Positions 48,838-59,803 of a stretch of DNA of 64,000 nt are shown here, one piece after another. Below the pieces are notes generated by a model. It made no database searches and was not told the DNA's origin. It was given only the letters and a program-made list of their open reading frames with translations. This DNA comes from Heliocidaris tuberculata (lineage: Eukaryota; Echinodermata; Echinoidea; Camarodonta; Echinometridae). The DNA lies in assembly GCA_025618425.1 (NCBI GenBank), contig CM046848.1:27141807-27205806 (forward strand), written 5' to 3'. The stretch's first letter is position 1. Every line of letters starts with the position of its first letter. The position numbers and the translations under genes were made by a program.

Positions 48838-50645
48838 GATCGATTCCTCCAACACCAAACGGGTTGAAATAAAGATCCATATTATAATCACCCTTAATGA
48901 TTACAATGACAAAGAACATGAAGTAGAAGAAGAATGAATCAAAGCGAAGAACAGAAAACCATTACGTCATTCTTCATCGTTAATATGGGCAAGAACTAAT
49001 GCCTTTGTTTTTAGGCCTTCAATATGCAAATTTGAATTGTATTTAATCGAGTGTTTTTTAATCATTATTATTGTTAAAATTTAAATATTTTTTAATTAGT
49101 AATTACCATAAAGTTAAAAAACATGACTGAAATAAAATACTTTTTGGTTATTAGAAATAATAACATGAATATTATTTCATCTTCATGCATAAAATATCCG
49201 CAATGATAATATTCTGTCCGAAAATATTTACACCCGGCATTAGTAATACTTATGACATCTACATATTGGTACACTCGTAAGTATCACATCGACTTTTAAA
49301 CTTTTAACTCCAAAATTCGTGCAGTTTTCGTACAAATTAAAGATCGATTCCTCCAACACCCTATATGGGTTAGAAAAAAGACCCATATCATAATCACTTA
49401 ATGATTACAATGACAAAGAACATGAGGTAGAAGAAGAATGAACAAGGCGAAGAACAGAAAACCATCACGTCATCTTTCATCATTAATACGCAGAGGCGAG
49501 AACTAATGCCTTTCTTTTTAGACCTTCAATATGCAAATTTGAACTGCATTGAATCGAGTTTTTGTAATCATTGTTATTGTTGGTGAAATTGAAATATTTT
49601 GAATTATCATAAAGTTAAAAATCATGACTAAAATCAAATGCTTTTTAGTTATTAGAATTAATAACATGAATATTATTTCATCTTTATGTCATAAAATATC
49701 AACAATAAAAATATTTTTCCCGAAAATATTTACACCCGGTATTAGCAATACTTATGTCATCTATACATATTGGTACACTCGTATAAGTATCACATTGACA
49801 TTAAACTTTTAACTCCAAACTTCGAGTTCATGAAAATTCGTGCGGTTTTCGTACAAAGTAAAGATCGATTCCTCATACACCCTATATGGGTTAGAATAAA
49901 GACCCATATCATAATCACTTAATGATTACAATGACAAAGAACATGAGGTAGAAGAAGAATGAACAAGGCGAAGAACAGAAAACTATCACGTCATCTAAAT
50001 ATCAACAATAAAAATATTTTTTCCGAAAATATTTACACCCGGTATAAGTAATACTTATGTCATCTATACATATTGGTACACTTGTATAAGTATCACATTG
50101 ACATTAAACTTTTAACTCCAAACTTCGAGTTCATGAAAATTCGTGCGGTTTTCGTACAAAGTAAAGATCGATTCCTCCAACACCCTATATGGGTTAGAAT
50201 AAAGACCCATATCATAATCACTTAATGATTACAATGACAAAGAACATGAGGTAGAAGAAGAATAACAAGGCGAAGAACAGAAAACTATCACGTCATCTAA
50301 ATATCAACAATAAAAATATTTTTTCCGAAAATATCTACACCCGGTATTAGTAATACTTATGTCATCTATACATATTGGTACACTTGTATAAGTATCACAT
50401 TGACATTAAACTTTTAACTCGAAATTTCGAGTTCCATGAAAATTCGTGCGCTTTTCGTACAAACTTAAAGATCGATTCCTCAAACACCCTATGTGGGTTA
50501 AAATAAAGACCCATATCATAATCACTCTTAATGAATACAATGACAAAGAATAAGACGAATGAAACCAAGCGAAGACAAGAAAACCATCACGTCATCCTTC
50601 ATCGTTAATACGTATAGGCAAGACCTAATGCCTTTGTTTTTAGGC
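48838..50645. repeat. Five-copy tandem array with long and short units
   Basis: The phrase GATCGATTCCTC starts copies at 48838, 49342, 49863, 50166 and 50470. The first two units are 504 and 521 bp and the next two are 303 and 304 bp. The last copy is partial. The short units lack an internal block of about 215 bp, present in the long units after ATCACGTCATC. A poly-T run (48812-48832) precedes the array. Confidence 0.93.
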
Positions 50646-52404
50646 GTATAATGTCTTGTTAGTTGGATGGTGCACCTGTGTACAGACTATAAGCAGCAGG
50701 TTCAAAACAATAGAATAGTCTATTTGTCCTTAATGAGCTCCCTCGGCGCAGGATGCACGGGGGTTAACCATCTCCTTCATTAACGCATAAAAAAAGAAAG
50801 AAAATGATGCAGGGGAATGGGCAGATGACAGGATTTCAATGGACAATGTGATGGACAGATGGGATGAAATGACAGAACGACAGATAAATGGGGGAAAGGA
50901 CAAGTAAATAGAAATAAATTTCATATTTGCCTTACATATAATGAGATAAATGGATATTTAGATGGATAAAAAGATAGATTAATAAATAGCGAACTGTATA
51001 GTTATTTTTTTTTTTTTTTTGTTGTTGCAATTTTAGACATGTGTGGACATAATTATATGCGAACACTGTAAAAAAATAAATAAAAAATTATTGGGTAAAA
51101 ATTGTCCAACATGAGGGTATTGTGCGTCCGACCAACGTTTTGGCAATTATATACCGAACTCGGGGTATTTTTGCTCTATTTGTTGTAAAAGATGATCGTA
51201 CTTAGGCAAAACAATATCCTAGTTTGAAACATGAGTGCCCAAAGTTGTTCGGACCCATCACGATTTCCCTCTTGTCAGACATTTTTACTCAGTATTTTTA
51301 AGAGTGAACCCTCATCATGCTTATTTTCGATCTACAACGATTTGGTCGACCTTAACGAACATGACGAACATGACGAAAAAAGTCAAAGAAAATAGTGAGT
51401 GAAACTTATTGGTAGGGCAAACTCTTGCAAAGCATCGTCAAAAGATCGAGAAATGAACTAATTAAACAATCAGCTAACAAAAGTTAACAATGATTCTCTT
51501 GAAATTTTGTAACAAAAATAACATTAAAGACCCCCCCCCCCCTCCTCCCAAGAAAAATAAATGTCAGATTTCTTTGATTTTAGTTCAAAAGCATGGCCGC
51601 AAATAATGTTATCGCATTTTCTCATATCCTGGTCTAGTCTTTATAAGTCGAGGGACAGTCGTGAGAGAACGTATTCGAGAAGTCTTGGTTCATCATATAT
51701 AGGATTATCATCTCATGCGATGACGCAAAGATTTGAGCACACTTTTTAAACACTCAAATGTCACTAAAAACAGCCTTGTACTGATTATGTTGACATATCA
51801 AGATAAATTAATTTCTAAAAAAAAAAAAAAAAATTTAAACCAAAACCCCAACAGATTAACACGACACGAAGGCCCTTCATTTACGAGGTATTCTGATATG
51901 TACATAACTAATATCCATGTATTCATGAATAGTCCTTTGTCAAACTTTTTTTTTTTTTTTTAATAAAATCACGATTTGGAACATTTGTAATATATCTGTG
52001 TGTTATCTGTGTCAAATAAACTATGGGGGTTGAAAATACTCAAATTTGTATATACTCACACTAGAAATATAAACATAATTGATGATTATATAGGGTTATT
52101 TTATCACAGGTAAAAATAGTTTGCACTAAGAAAATTTTTTAATGATAAAGTGTTTTTTTTTTGGAGGGGAGGGGGTATTTTTTAGTAACGTATCACTGAA
52201 AATAGTCTTGGCCCTTCACTCTGAAGTGATACTGGGTTTGGGCTAAGTAGGTCTACATAGTATAGAGTTGGAATTAGGAATTTGATTAGTGTAAATAATT
52301 GACTGCCGAGCAATTGAGCATATGTCGTACTTATGCACTTATAATTAATAAACAGAGCTTATTTTCCATCCTATATTATTACATGTCGCGTTGTCCTACA
52401 CAGA
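50646..52404. other. No gene recognised
   Basis: Non-coding, with homopolymers at 51006-51020 (T), 51532-51542 (C), 51820-51832 (A) and 51949-51961 (T). Confidence 0.35.
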
Positions 52405-52430
52405 TTGATTTGATTTGATTTGATTTGATA
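52405..52430. repeat. (GATTT)n short repeat
   Basis: Five GATTT units precede ATATCCATCTATTTCC. On the minus strand this would be the AAATC tail of a small retroelement. Confidence 0.7.
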
Positions 52431-52749
52431 TCCATCTATTTCCATATACATCATCATAAATTTACAATCTTTCAACATGTATGGTCAATAAATAATCATA
52501 CATAGAAAAAGGGTTCGTCTTAAGCAAAGCTTGAGCTGACGTCCTCATCACAAATAAAATGATCATGCAATGAATATACATAATATGCAAACGATGCAGA
52601 GTGGAAAGCAGAAGGCCAACCAAACAAAAAATTAAAAGGGAAAGAAAGGAAGAGAACATGTACATTTTCTCGACCTTAATATCAAAGAAAACGGGCATTA
52701 TTATAGACGTTAAATATCTCTTGTGATAAACATAGGGAAATAAAATTCA

Positions 52750-53063
52750 TCATTGTGGTGGAACTTCTGGAACTTTAGCGATGTGCATTCGAACTGGTTT
52801 CTCAAACTGACTGATTGTTGTAATGTTGTAGGATCGGTTGGTAGAATCATAATCGGTCAAGATACCGATACCTTTTGGATCGTTGTTCAATAACCAATAG
52901 AGGGCGCCATTGAAATAGGTCATGTGTGAGTAAGAAACAGATTGCTTGCCAGATTGCATGTATTGGGTCAACTCGAAAGCGCTTGATGTATTCGTGTCGC
53001 TGACGTCCTTGTAGAAAGTCCTTCCTTTGGCAGTATCAGTGAAAAAGATTCGACGCACATTTC
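52750..53063 (-). CDS. YWTD beta-propeller protein, last exon
   Basis: The acceptor AG is at 53065-53064. The exon opens with GA completing a phase-1 codon, then reads NVRRIFFTDTAKGRTFYKDV. FFTD is the YWTD-motif variant, and a further blade is seen at HMTYFNGALYWLLNNDPKGI. The protein ends KVPEVPPQ followed by two adjacent TGA stops at the left edge. Repeats of this class form the six-bladed propeller of LDL-receptor family ectodomains, which bind ligand or drive ligand release. No EGF module, membrane segment or cytoplasmic tail follows, so the product may be secreted or end at the propeller. No AATAAA was seen just downstream. Confidence 0.85.
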
Positions 53064-53723
53064 CTGGGAGTAAAATAAATAGTTAAAATCTTCATAGCAA
53101 AGCCATAATAAGCAATACCATAGATAAGGGGAGAGTCCTATTTGCAGATGGCCTTTTAAGTCCAATGCTGTGTGCAACATTGTTATAATCCAATATTAAT
53201 ATTAGTCACACTATTTACATTTAGTTCATTACTTATCCACAGCAGGGTAATACACGGCAAAAATTATATAAATTCAGATAACTTAAACCAAAAAAAAAAT
53301 TTGATTGAGGAATATACCTACAGATCCAATCGTATGCATGACATGTATTTAAGATTCAAATCCTTAGAAAAAAATATATACAATAATTTGAATCCTTAGA
53401 GTGCGATTTAAAATCGGGTTCTCATAATTAAAGGAAAGATTAACAAAACGTGTGTAATTTACTTGTCTAGTTTGAGTACTTAAAATCAATTTGAGTGGAC
53501 ATTTTTTGTTTCATTTCAAAGACAGAACTATCCGCTTCAAAAGTGAAAGCACCAAAAATAAATTTGACTTTTTGAATTGAAATTGAGAAATGAATTTGAA
53601 ATGTACAAACTTGGCCGGGAAAACCTATTTTGAATAGTTATTAACATTGGGAATAATTATTGTGAAAAGATCAAAGATATGAAAATCAAATGACCCCGTG
53701 GTTGAAAAGATCATTGACCCCCC

Positions 53724-54318
53724 AGGGAAATCCAACCTTAATCAATAGCAAGTTGCTTTGAAAGAAAGAGGAAAAATCAGAGAAGCAGATTGGTGAAAGT
53801 TTGAACGAAATCGGACAAGCAATAAGAAAATTATGAATTTTTGAAAGTTGTAATCACTATATGCTTATGGGAATTTCAAATTGGCCGAATAGGAAATGTC
53901 ACTGTGATGTAGCTGTGGACAACTCCCCCATTCGCTCTAACACACAAAATGAGTAAAATGTCACTTTTTTTCAAAATGCATTACTCAGTAGGATCTTTTT
54001 GTTCATGAAGACCTATAAAAATATGCTATCTCTAATATATTTTGAGTACAGCCCCGAGGGTAAAAGCGCCTCGAAGAAAACCGCAAATTAATGATATTTT
54101 TGTGTACGACAAATGGGAGAGTTGTCCACAAAAATGTCACAATTGACTCACCAAATTGCCAATTTTGAGATTCGCATAGATGTAGTGATCTCATTTTTCA
54201 ATCATCCATTACTTTCTTAGTCCTTGTCCAATTTCTTTCAAACTTTCACCATCCTGTTTTTCTTATTTTTCTGCTTTCACACAAATCATCTTTTTACCAA
54301 GGTTGGATTGCCCTTTAA
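53724..54318. mobile_element. TTAA MITE, AGGGAAATCCAACCTT family, copy 2
   Basis: Same ends and interior as 33794-34377. The right TTAA is intact (54315-54318) but the left TTAA is replaced by CCCC. Confidence 0.93.
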
Positions 54319-54339
54319 GATGAGTAACCATATTTAAAT

Positions 54340-55350
54340 CGTTATTTATACCTGAATTAAACTACTTGTTTCTTTATCACTTCCAGAACAAAATCCACAG
54401 ATTATTACAGAGATTAAACCGATGTTTTTACTCGTTTGTATGGGGTTATAAACCTAACAAAATAAGAAGTTGTATAAGGATGGTGGAGTTAAAATGACAG
54501 ATATTTTTATACATATAAAATCTCTTAAGATATCATGTATCAGAATATTCATTTGTGACTCATTTGATGATAACTTTACTTATCATATCTTTCTCTCGTT
54601 TTTTCCTCCATTATATTCTCTGTAGGGGGTCCGAACATTACAAACAATTAGCTACTGTCACGCCTAATCCATTTTGGAAAGAGGTGCTTTTTGCTTTTTT
54701 AGAATTGGTTGAACTCACTGTAAATACTATTGAATGTTAATCTCTCTGAAATCATCCTAGGATAAAAGTGAATAATTCATTGTAAATCTTGGTGTATGAA
54801 GGTAATACGCTTTAACAATGATATTTTGAAAAGAGATGGTACATTTCTTCCGTATTTCGAACTTCAACATAAATTCAATGTACAAAGAAATTTCCTTCAG
54901 TATTATGGGTTGTGCTTTTTTGCTATTCGGTCCGGTTTCAAAAAGAGCGTTATTCCATAGTTGATGGAACCATCATGTATTATACCTGAAGCATTACTTC
55001 TTATATTGAAAATGAATAAAAGGCTGTTTTCATATTTACCGGTCGTTTTAAAACATAATGTGAAAGAATGTAACAACCTTACAAAATGGAAACAGGATTT
55101 AGAACTATAAGATAAAGCACGGTATTCATATTGTTTGATTCCCTTTCAATCAACTACTGATATAAATATGAAATGGTTTCAGTTTACGATTTTTAACAGG
55201 ATATTTTACATGAAGGATTCATTGTTCAAATTCCAATTAGTTGTTGATAAACAATGTTCATTTTGTAACAGCAGTGAAGAGACAATTATTCATATTTTTT
55301 GTTACTGTCCACATTTAAAAGTAATATGGTCAAAACTTGAGGAATAGTTG
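54340..55350 (+). pseudogene. L1/Tx1-like LINE fragment, ORF2 C-terminal part
   Basis: Translation across several frameshifts gives FVWGYKPNKI, then DGGVKMTDIFIHIKSLKIS, and near the end KWFQFTIFNRIFYMKD followed by CSFCNSSEETIIHIFCYC. This is the order found downstream of the reverse transcriptase in L1/Tx1-clade ORF2 proteins: the (F/L)WG-K block, GGLKM-D, then the Cys-rich zf-RVT region with CxxC and HxxxxC. Many stops and shifts show it is dead. Confidence 0.82.
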
Positions 55351-55441
55351 TTTCTGTATAAGACTAATTATTATCATTGTTATCATTATCATTATTACCA
55401 TTATTATTGTGATTATGATTATTACTATTATACAGTGCGTC

Positions 55442-56480
55442 CCAGAAAAAACGAAACCCTAAAACAAAGGGTTATTTTGACCACACTATGTGCTCTATGA
55501 CAATAATTATATATTTTCCATAAACTAGAAGTATCATGCTTTTAAATGATACCATGATGGCATTGATCCGTATATGCTTTGCCGAGCAGCAGCATTTTGA
55601 AAATGACATGTAAAAACTCAGTTGTGCCAGATTTGGGTGAAACCGTGAAAACGTTAGGATCACATGCGAACATGACCCGAATGAAACATGACTTTTAAAA
55701 CCTTGTGAGAAGACTGTTTTAATCTGTTTCTTTTAATAATGAGGGTAAGGATAACACCCTCATCATAAAATAAAGGATGTTTAATGTTTTGTTGATGTAA
55801 GGGGGGGGGGGGGAGAGAAAGGGCATGTTTTATATTGAAATGGTACCTGCAATCGAAATGAAAAGCAATTTTATGCATTTTTCGGAACTGCAATTTCTTT
55901 TAAGAACAAAGCGGACAGGAAGGTGATATTTTTCATATAAGTAAAGTAAGTGGCACTTTCCATTGCCATCAAATGGAAATACAAGGTAGAAAGGGTATAC
56001 ATAAGGCAGAAAAATATCAAGATTATGGCAATTTCCCACCTCAGAAGGAGCACCTTTTCCATCACAGGAGGGGCACTTTTTCATCTTTGGACGGATATTA
56101 ATTGATTTTGGAAGTTTTGAGGGCGTACGCCCCTGCCAGCACTGGAAATTGGTATTGGGCCGTGTTTTGAGAATTTCTGATTGAATGCATGTCATCACAC
56201 AAGGGAATTTCAAGTATCATATCTTTTAAAGCAGGTATTTCCCTTACGTCATGTTCGCATGTGATACTAACGTTTTCACGATTTTACCCAAATCTGGCAC
56301 AACTGAGGTTTTACATGTCATTTTCAAAATGCTGCTGCTCAGTAAAGCATGTATGGATGGATGACATCAATGTATCATTTAAAAGCATAATACTTCTAGT
56401 TTATGGAAAAAAGATAATCATTGTCATAAAGCACATAGTGTGGTCACACTAGCCCTTTGTTTTAGGGTTTCGTTTTTTCT
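55442..56480. mobile_element. Large palindromic element, about 235-bp arms
   Basis: The arm at 55444-55680 (AGAAAAAACGAAACCCTAAA and on) pairs with 56239-56480 (ending TTTAGGGTTTCGTTTTTTCT) with moderate divergence. The centre of about 560 bp is unrelated and codes for nothing recognisable. The left outer sequence TATACAGTGCGTCCC suggests a TA-inserting mariner-like end. The right outer end runs into a (TA)n tract. Confidence 0.85.
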
Positions 56481-56527
<47 letters not shown>

Positions 56528-56530
<3 letters not shown>

Positions 56531-56835
56531 GTGAGAAATCAATTGAATTGAATGAGAGAAATAATTTGCGTAGCTAAATTCATTGTTCCTCCTTACTGAC
56601 TTCCTTTTTGTGGAAATAACTGCAGGGTTTGCAAAAACTGTCTCCGCCGGGAGTCGAACCCGGGTCTTTGGCACTGTACGCCAAACGCCTTAACCACTAG
56701 ACCACGGAGGCGGGTTGAGTGGTATTCGGCTACACCAGGTACAAACACCGACAGGCAGCCCTTGCAACCCTTCGCAGTTAATTAATTCCTTTTCTTTGAG
56801 GGACAGGGGAGTACTGAACAATGATTTCTCACATT
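56528..56835. mobile_element. TIR-flanked unit containing a tRNA-like gene
   Basis: The 14-bp AATGTGAGAAATCA at 56528-56541 is exactly inverted at 56822-56835. Between them lie the tRNA-like sequence at 56640-56711 and sequence with no other recognised content. The GTGAGAAAT end motif recurs at 56882-56897 and in the palindrome at 56914-57022, so it belongs to a local family. Confidence 0.65.
56640..56711 (-). tRNA. tRNA-like gene or pseudogene, isotype unresolved
   Basis: The 72-nt minus-strand sequence folds as a cloverleaf. The acceptor arm GCCTCCG pairs with CGGAGAC with one mismatch, and the D arm is GTCTAGTGGTTAAGGC. The anticodon arm is TTTGGC-GTACAGT-GCCAAA, the T arm is CCGGGTTCGACTCCCGG, and GGTTCGACTCC is a good B box. 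The anticodon stem is six pairs rather than five. The loop therefore reads ACA after U33 if the six-pair stem is accepted, and TAC by strict numbering. This shift suggests a tRNA-derived element or pseudogene rather than a housekeeping tRNA. Confidence 0.6.
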
Positions 56836-56913
56836 ATGTAAATTTACCCACGAGAGTTGCCGATGCTATAGTATTAGAACAAATTTCTCACACATTATAT
56901 ATATATATATATA

Positions 56914-57022
56914 TATAATTGTGAGAAATGAAAATGAGAGAAAAATGGTTGCGTAGCTTAAATCAAACTTTGATTTAAGCTACGCAACCATTATTCTCTC
57001 ATTTTCATTTCTCACAATTATA
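56914..57022. repeat. Near-perfect palindrome, 51-bp arms
   Basis: The arm at 56917-56967 pairs with 56969-57019 around a single central C at 56968, with one mismatch. It contains GTTGCGTAGCTTAAATCAAA and its inverse. The outer ends are GTGAGAAATG-type termini shared with the adjacent tRNA-bearing unit. Confidence 0.95.
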
Positions 57023-57067
57023 ATTATTTCCACGAGAGTTGCCAAAGCTGTTGTATATGTTATTTCC

Positions 57068-57071
57068 TTAC

Positions 57072-57127
<56 letters not shown>

Positions 57128-57130
57128 TAT
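57068..57130. repeat. (TA)n microsatellite
   Basis: TA run with one ATA slip. A similar run lies at 57207-57280. Confidence 0.95.
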
Positions 57131-57213
57131 CGGACAATAGATTTTTTCACACAGTGCCGAATTTTATCAGATTGTCAATTTGGATTTCGATAAAAAACTT
57201 ATATTATATATAT

Positions 57214-57270
<57 letters not shown>

Positions 57271-57280
57271 TATACATATA

Positions 57281-57457
57281 TACAGTCAAACCTGTCTATT
57301 AAGGCCACCCAAGAGAAACAGAAAAAGTGGCCACTGTAGACAGGTGGCCTTTATAGACAGGTTCTAAGACACATATTTCTTGCTTTATGGGGGCAATATA
57401 AGTGACCACTATAGACAGGTGGTCACTACAGACAGGTGGCCACTAAGACAGGTTTGA

Positions 57458-57462
<5 letters not shown>
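57281..57462. mobile_element. 178-bp TA-flanked MITE (CAGTCAAACCTGTCT)
   Basis: TA|CAGTCAAACCTGTCTATTA at 57283 faces AGACAGGTTTGACTG|TA ending at 57460. Internal GTGGCC...GACAGGTGG units are also palindromic. The CAGTCAAACC terminus with TA target resembles mariner-type miniature elements found in many invertebrates. Confidence 0.92.
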
Positions 57463-57497
<35 letters not shown>

Positions 57498-57537
57498 TAT
57501 ACACACACACATATATCTATATAAATATATAACCTAC

Positions 57538-57662
57538 TGGTGAAGTCCATGCTGAATCCTTTGATGAATTTTAAAGAGGCATTGTGATATATCAAAACAA
57601 TGTCTCCGGATCCATTAAGAAATTTGCGAGCAATCTTGCCTTGTAAGGTCCAGTAGAGGTAT
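57538..57662 (-). CDS. YWTD beta-propeller protein, internal exon
   Basis: A 125-nt exon. The acceptor TTTTTCAG ends at 57663, one base completes a Gly codon (phase 2), then YLYWTLQGKIARKFLNGSG. The donor A|GTAGGT lies at 57537 (phase 1), completing an Arg codon with the last exon. The blade motif LYWT is in place and the sequence continues to IKGFSMDFT, as in LDL-receptor class B repeats (YWTD, then I-R-L-G, then GLAVDW). TA-rich sequence adjoining the donor is intronic. Confidence 0.88.
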
Positions 57663-58570
57663 CTGAAAAATAAGGAATTATATTTTTTCAAGTATTAGCA
57701 GATTTAGGTGAAGCATATAAGGGGTGGGGCAGAGGCATGTTTTGGCAGGTTTAATTATAGGAAGAGCATGAAAATTATCAACAAACAAACAAAGTCTTGA
57801 CAATCTCTCTGTGTATCTGATATAAATGCTAGAATCTTCAAACATCCACAGGTTAATAAACAGTGAGGCTTTGCCCCCCCCCCCCCCCTGTCGGGGGGAA
57901 TTTAATAGAAAACTGCTTGGAGAAATCCAACTTAAGAATATTCTAGAATAATGATCTCAATATAATTTATAGAAGTACAACACAGCATTGAATGCCACCA
58001 CGTGATATTTCAAACGGGCATCGACATCGAGTTAAAGCTCATAGACAGTCTCGGTATAGCAAAAATCATACTGGCAAGAAACTTATCTAACATACACGTA
58101 GTCAAATGCTATTCTTCTTTTATCATAAGACACATGTACTAGATTATTTAACATTCCATTCACGATTTCGAACAAATTTTAGTGTAGATATCTGTAAGAA
58201 ACGCTTGGTAACGGCTTTTCACTGCCTCACGCTAAGACCATATCCATCCGAAGGTTCCCCACACTAAACCCAGCGCTTCGCACTATGTGTAGCGTATTCT
58301 ATAACACACAGCAATCCTCATGTGAGTAATGTGTGTGGCAGTTGTTTGAATTTACATCCCCTCTTTTTGGTAGCCTTTTGACAAGGCCTCGCGTCTTAGA
58401 TTATATTCCACGCCGCACACGACTTAGACGAGACTAGCTGATGATACGGTGACTTGGCCAGATTCCGAGGAACGCGCGAGCGAGCGGCGAAGCCGCGAGG
58501 CCTTTTCGATATTGGTTTTTTTTTTTCCCCTCTCGGCTTCCTCGCTAGCTCATGAATCATGCATAGCTGT

Positions 58571-58652
58571 ATGCAAATATATCAGCTGGGGCTCAATAGA
58601 CCAATCAAAACCTACGGCTTCGTTGGCGATTCGTTCATTCTTGACACAGGTG
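58571..58652 (+). promoter_or_regulatory. Outward promoter-like motifs and splice donor in left arm
   Basis: Octamer ATGCAAAT (58571-58578), CCAAT (58601-58605) and a consensus donor CAG|GTGAGT at 58650 lie in this order on the plus strand. This mirrors the motifs on the other side of the element. It could be a remnant of a second, divergent gene promoter. Motifs of this length also occur by chance. Confidence 0.35.
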
Positions 58653-58781
58653 AGTACTAGTGAAAGAATTGTTTTTGTTTTTTTTAGTAACGGAGTTAAT
58701 AATTAAATAATGGACGTAAAATGAAGAAAAACGTTTTTGAATGTAAAGTACGATTTATAACTTGACTTATCAGCTTAGGAA

Positions 58782-59230
58782 TTATAAAAAATATAGAGGG
58801 ATAATTTATTAAACACCCATGTCAAAGTCTCAACTTGGTTCTTCATGAGAGACACAAGCGGGGATATGATGAACACAATGCTGCGGCTTTCCGCGGTACC
58901 AGAGGATGGGCCCACGTTCCCCTCGGCCGCCGCGGGGGGAGGCGATGAGAAGTCGGTGGTTCGCAGCTTTGCAGCAGCTTGCCCACTCTGCGCCTGTGTT
59001 CGCGTTCGGAGATGGTCTTTGCACAAAGGTATTGCCTGAAAGATGGCACTTTTACCGTAGCCAGTCGGAAGGCTGACGAATGTATCTTGTCCTCGAAGCA
59101 CTGAAAATAATGCCTTCTATTGCAAATCCTTGAATCCTGTGATATTCAGCTTCTGAGCTGCAAAAACGGTACTATTTAGTAGGATATCTTCTATGAAGTC
59201 GTCCCGAGAATCACTGGGGCAAGCCGCCAT
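58782..59230 (-). pseudogene. RecQ-type DNA helicase, 5' fragment
   Basis: The frame starts ATGGCGGCTTGC (59230), encoding MAACPSDSRDDFIEDILLN, and continues to ITGFKDLQ. A TAG stop at 59119-59117 interrupts it. The same frame then resumes KALFSVLRGQDTFVSLPTGY, with Walker A PTGYGKS at about 59068-59048. A 40-residue Ala/Pro/Ser-rich insert follows, then motif Ia FIISPLVSLMKNQVETL. Homology ends there, before the DEAH motif, and the frame runs into AT-rich sequence. This matches the N-terminal half of the RecQ ATPase core, which unwinds DNA 3' to 5'. Truncated and with a stop, it cannot make a helicase. The frame is otherwise unbroken. Confidence 0.85.
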
Positions 59231-59255
59231 GTTGACTGAACTCATTTGCGTCCAA

Positions 59256-59307
59256 ATTTGCATACTAAATATGCTGACGTCATAGGAACAATTCGATTGC
59301 TGATTGG
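59256..59307 (-). promoter_or_regulatory. Promoter-like motifs upstream of the RecQ fragment
   Basis: Reading toward the ATG on the minus strand: CCAAT at 59307-59303, CRE TGACGTCA at 59282-59275, and octamer ATGCAAAT at 59263-59256. The start codon follows 25 bp later in an ATGGCGGC context. This suggests a captured or resident Pol II promoter. Confidence 0.5.
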
Positions 59308-59803
59308 CTCCTACCATTTTGGTAGGGAATTTGCCGCCAAAACAATGGCTATAATAAGAAATCCGAACCAATATCGAAAAGGCCTCGCGGCTTCGCCGCT
59401 CGCTCGCGCGTTCACTCGGGTTTTAGTGAATAGTCTCATTTCAGCCGCGCTAAATTGTCGGACATAAACCTAAGCCACGAGGCCTTGTCAAAAGGCTACT
59501 CTTTTTGGGGGCCAGGGATTTTTATTACTTTTCACCTCTCAATCGATAAATATTTCACTTGAGGAAAAAACTGCACAGCATCTTAGCTATGTTATTACCC
59601 TGCTATTTATTAAGTAAAATCAAAGAAATCTCACGAAAAGTTTTTGAGGGCTTGAGGTAGATCAAAGAAATTCGCATAAACTACTGCATTTAGTGTCATT
59701 TAACCACTGTTTTTTGACCAATGAAAACAAAGTGCGTAGCTTTTGGTCCATTCCCCCCCCCCCCCCCCCCCCCCCATCATACATGTGTATATGCATAGTT
59801 TAC

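Larger units (their letters stand above)
53064..57537 (-). other. Intron of the YWTD propeller gene
   Basis: This 4,474-bp intron holds a TTAA MITE, an L1/Tx1-like fragment, a large palindrome, a tRNA-like unit and a TA-flanked MITE. Almost all of it is mobile or simple-repeat DNA. Confidence 0.8.
58361..59508. mobile_element. 1,128-bp TIR element carrying a RecQ helicase 5' fragment
   Basis: The 10-bp CTCTTTTTGG at 58361-58370 is repeated at 59499-59508, directly outside the element. The element (58371-59498) starts TAGCCTTTTGACAAGGCCTC. This 21-bp terminus is perfectly inverted at 59478-59498. A second block of 47 bp (58471-58517 against 59366-59412, including GCGAGCGAGCGGCGAAGCCG) is also perfectly inverted. 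Duplications of 9-11 bp are known for Mutator-like elements, so that class is inferred. No transposase is present. The interior is a helicase gene fragment with promoter-like motifs, much as in plant Pack-MULEs. Confidence 0.9.
57663..59803 (-). other. Intron of the YWTD propeller gene
   Basis: A 2,141-bp intron whose main content is the RecQ-carrying inverted-repeat element at 58371-59498. Poly-C runs lie at 57874-57888 and 59754-59775. Confidence 0.8.

Noticed and set aside
58449..58706. 85-codon plus-strand frame inside the RecQ element
   Set aside because: It starts in the inverted-repeat block and shows no domain; only the splice donor inside it is worth noting.
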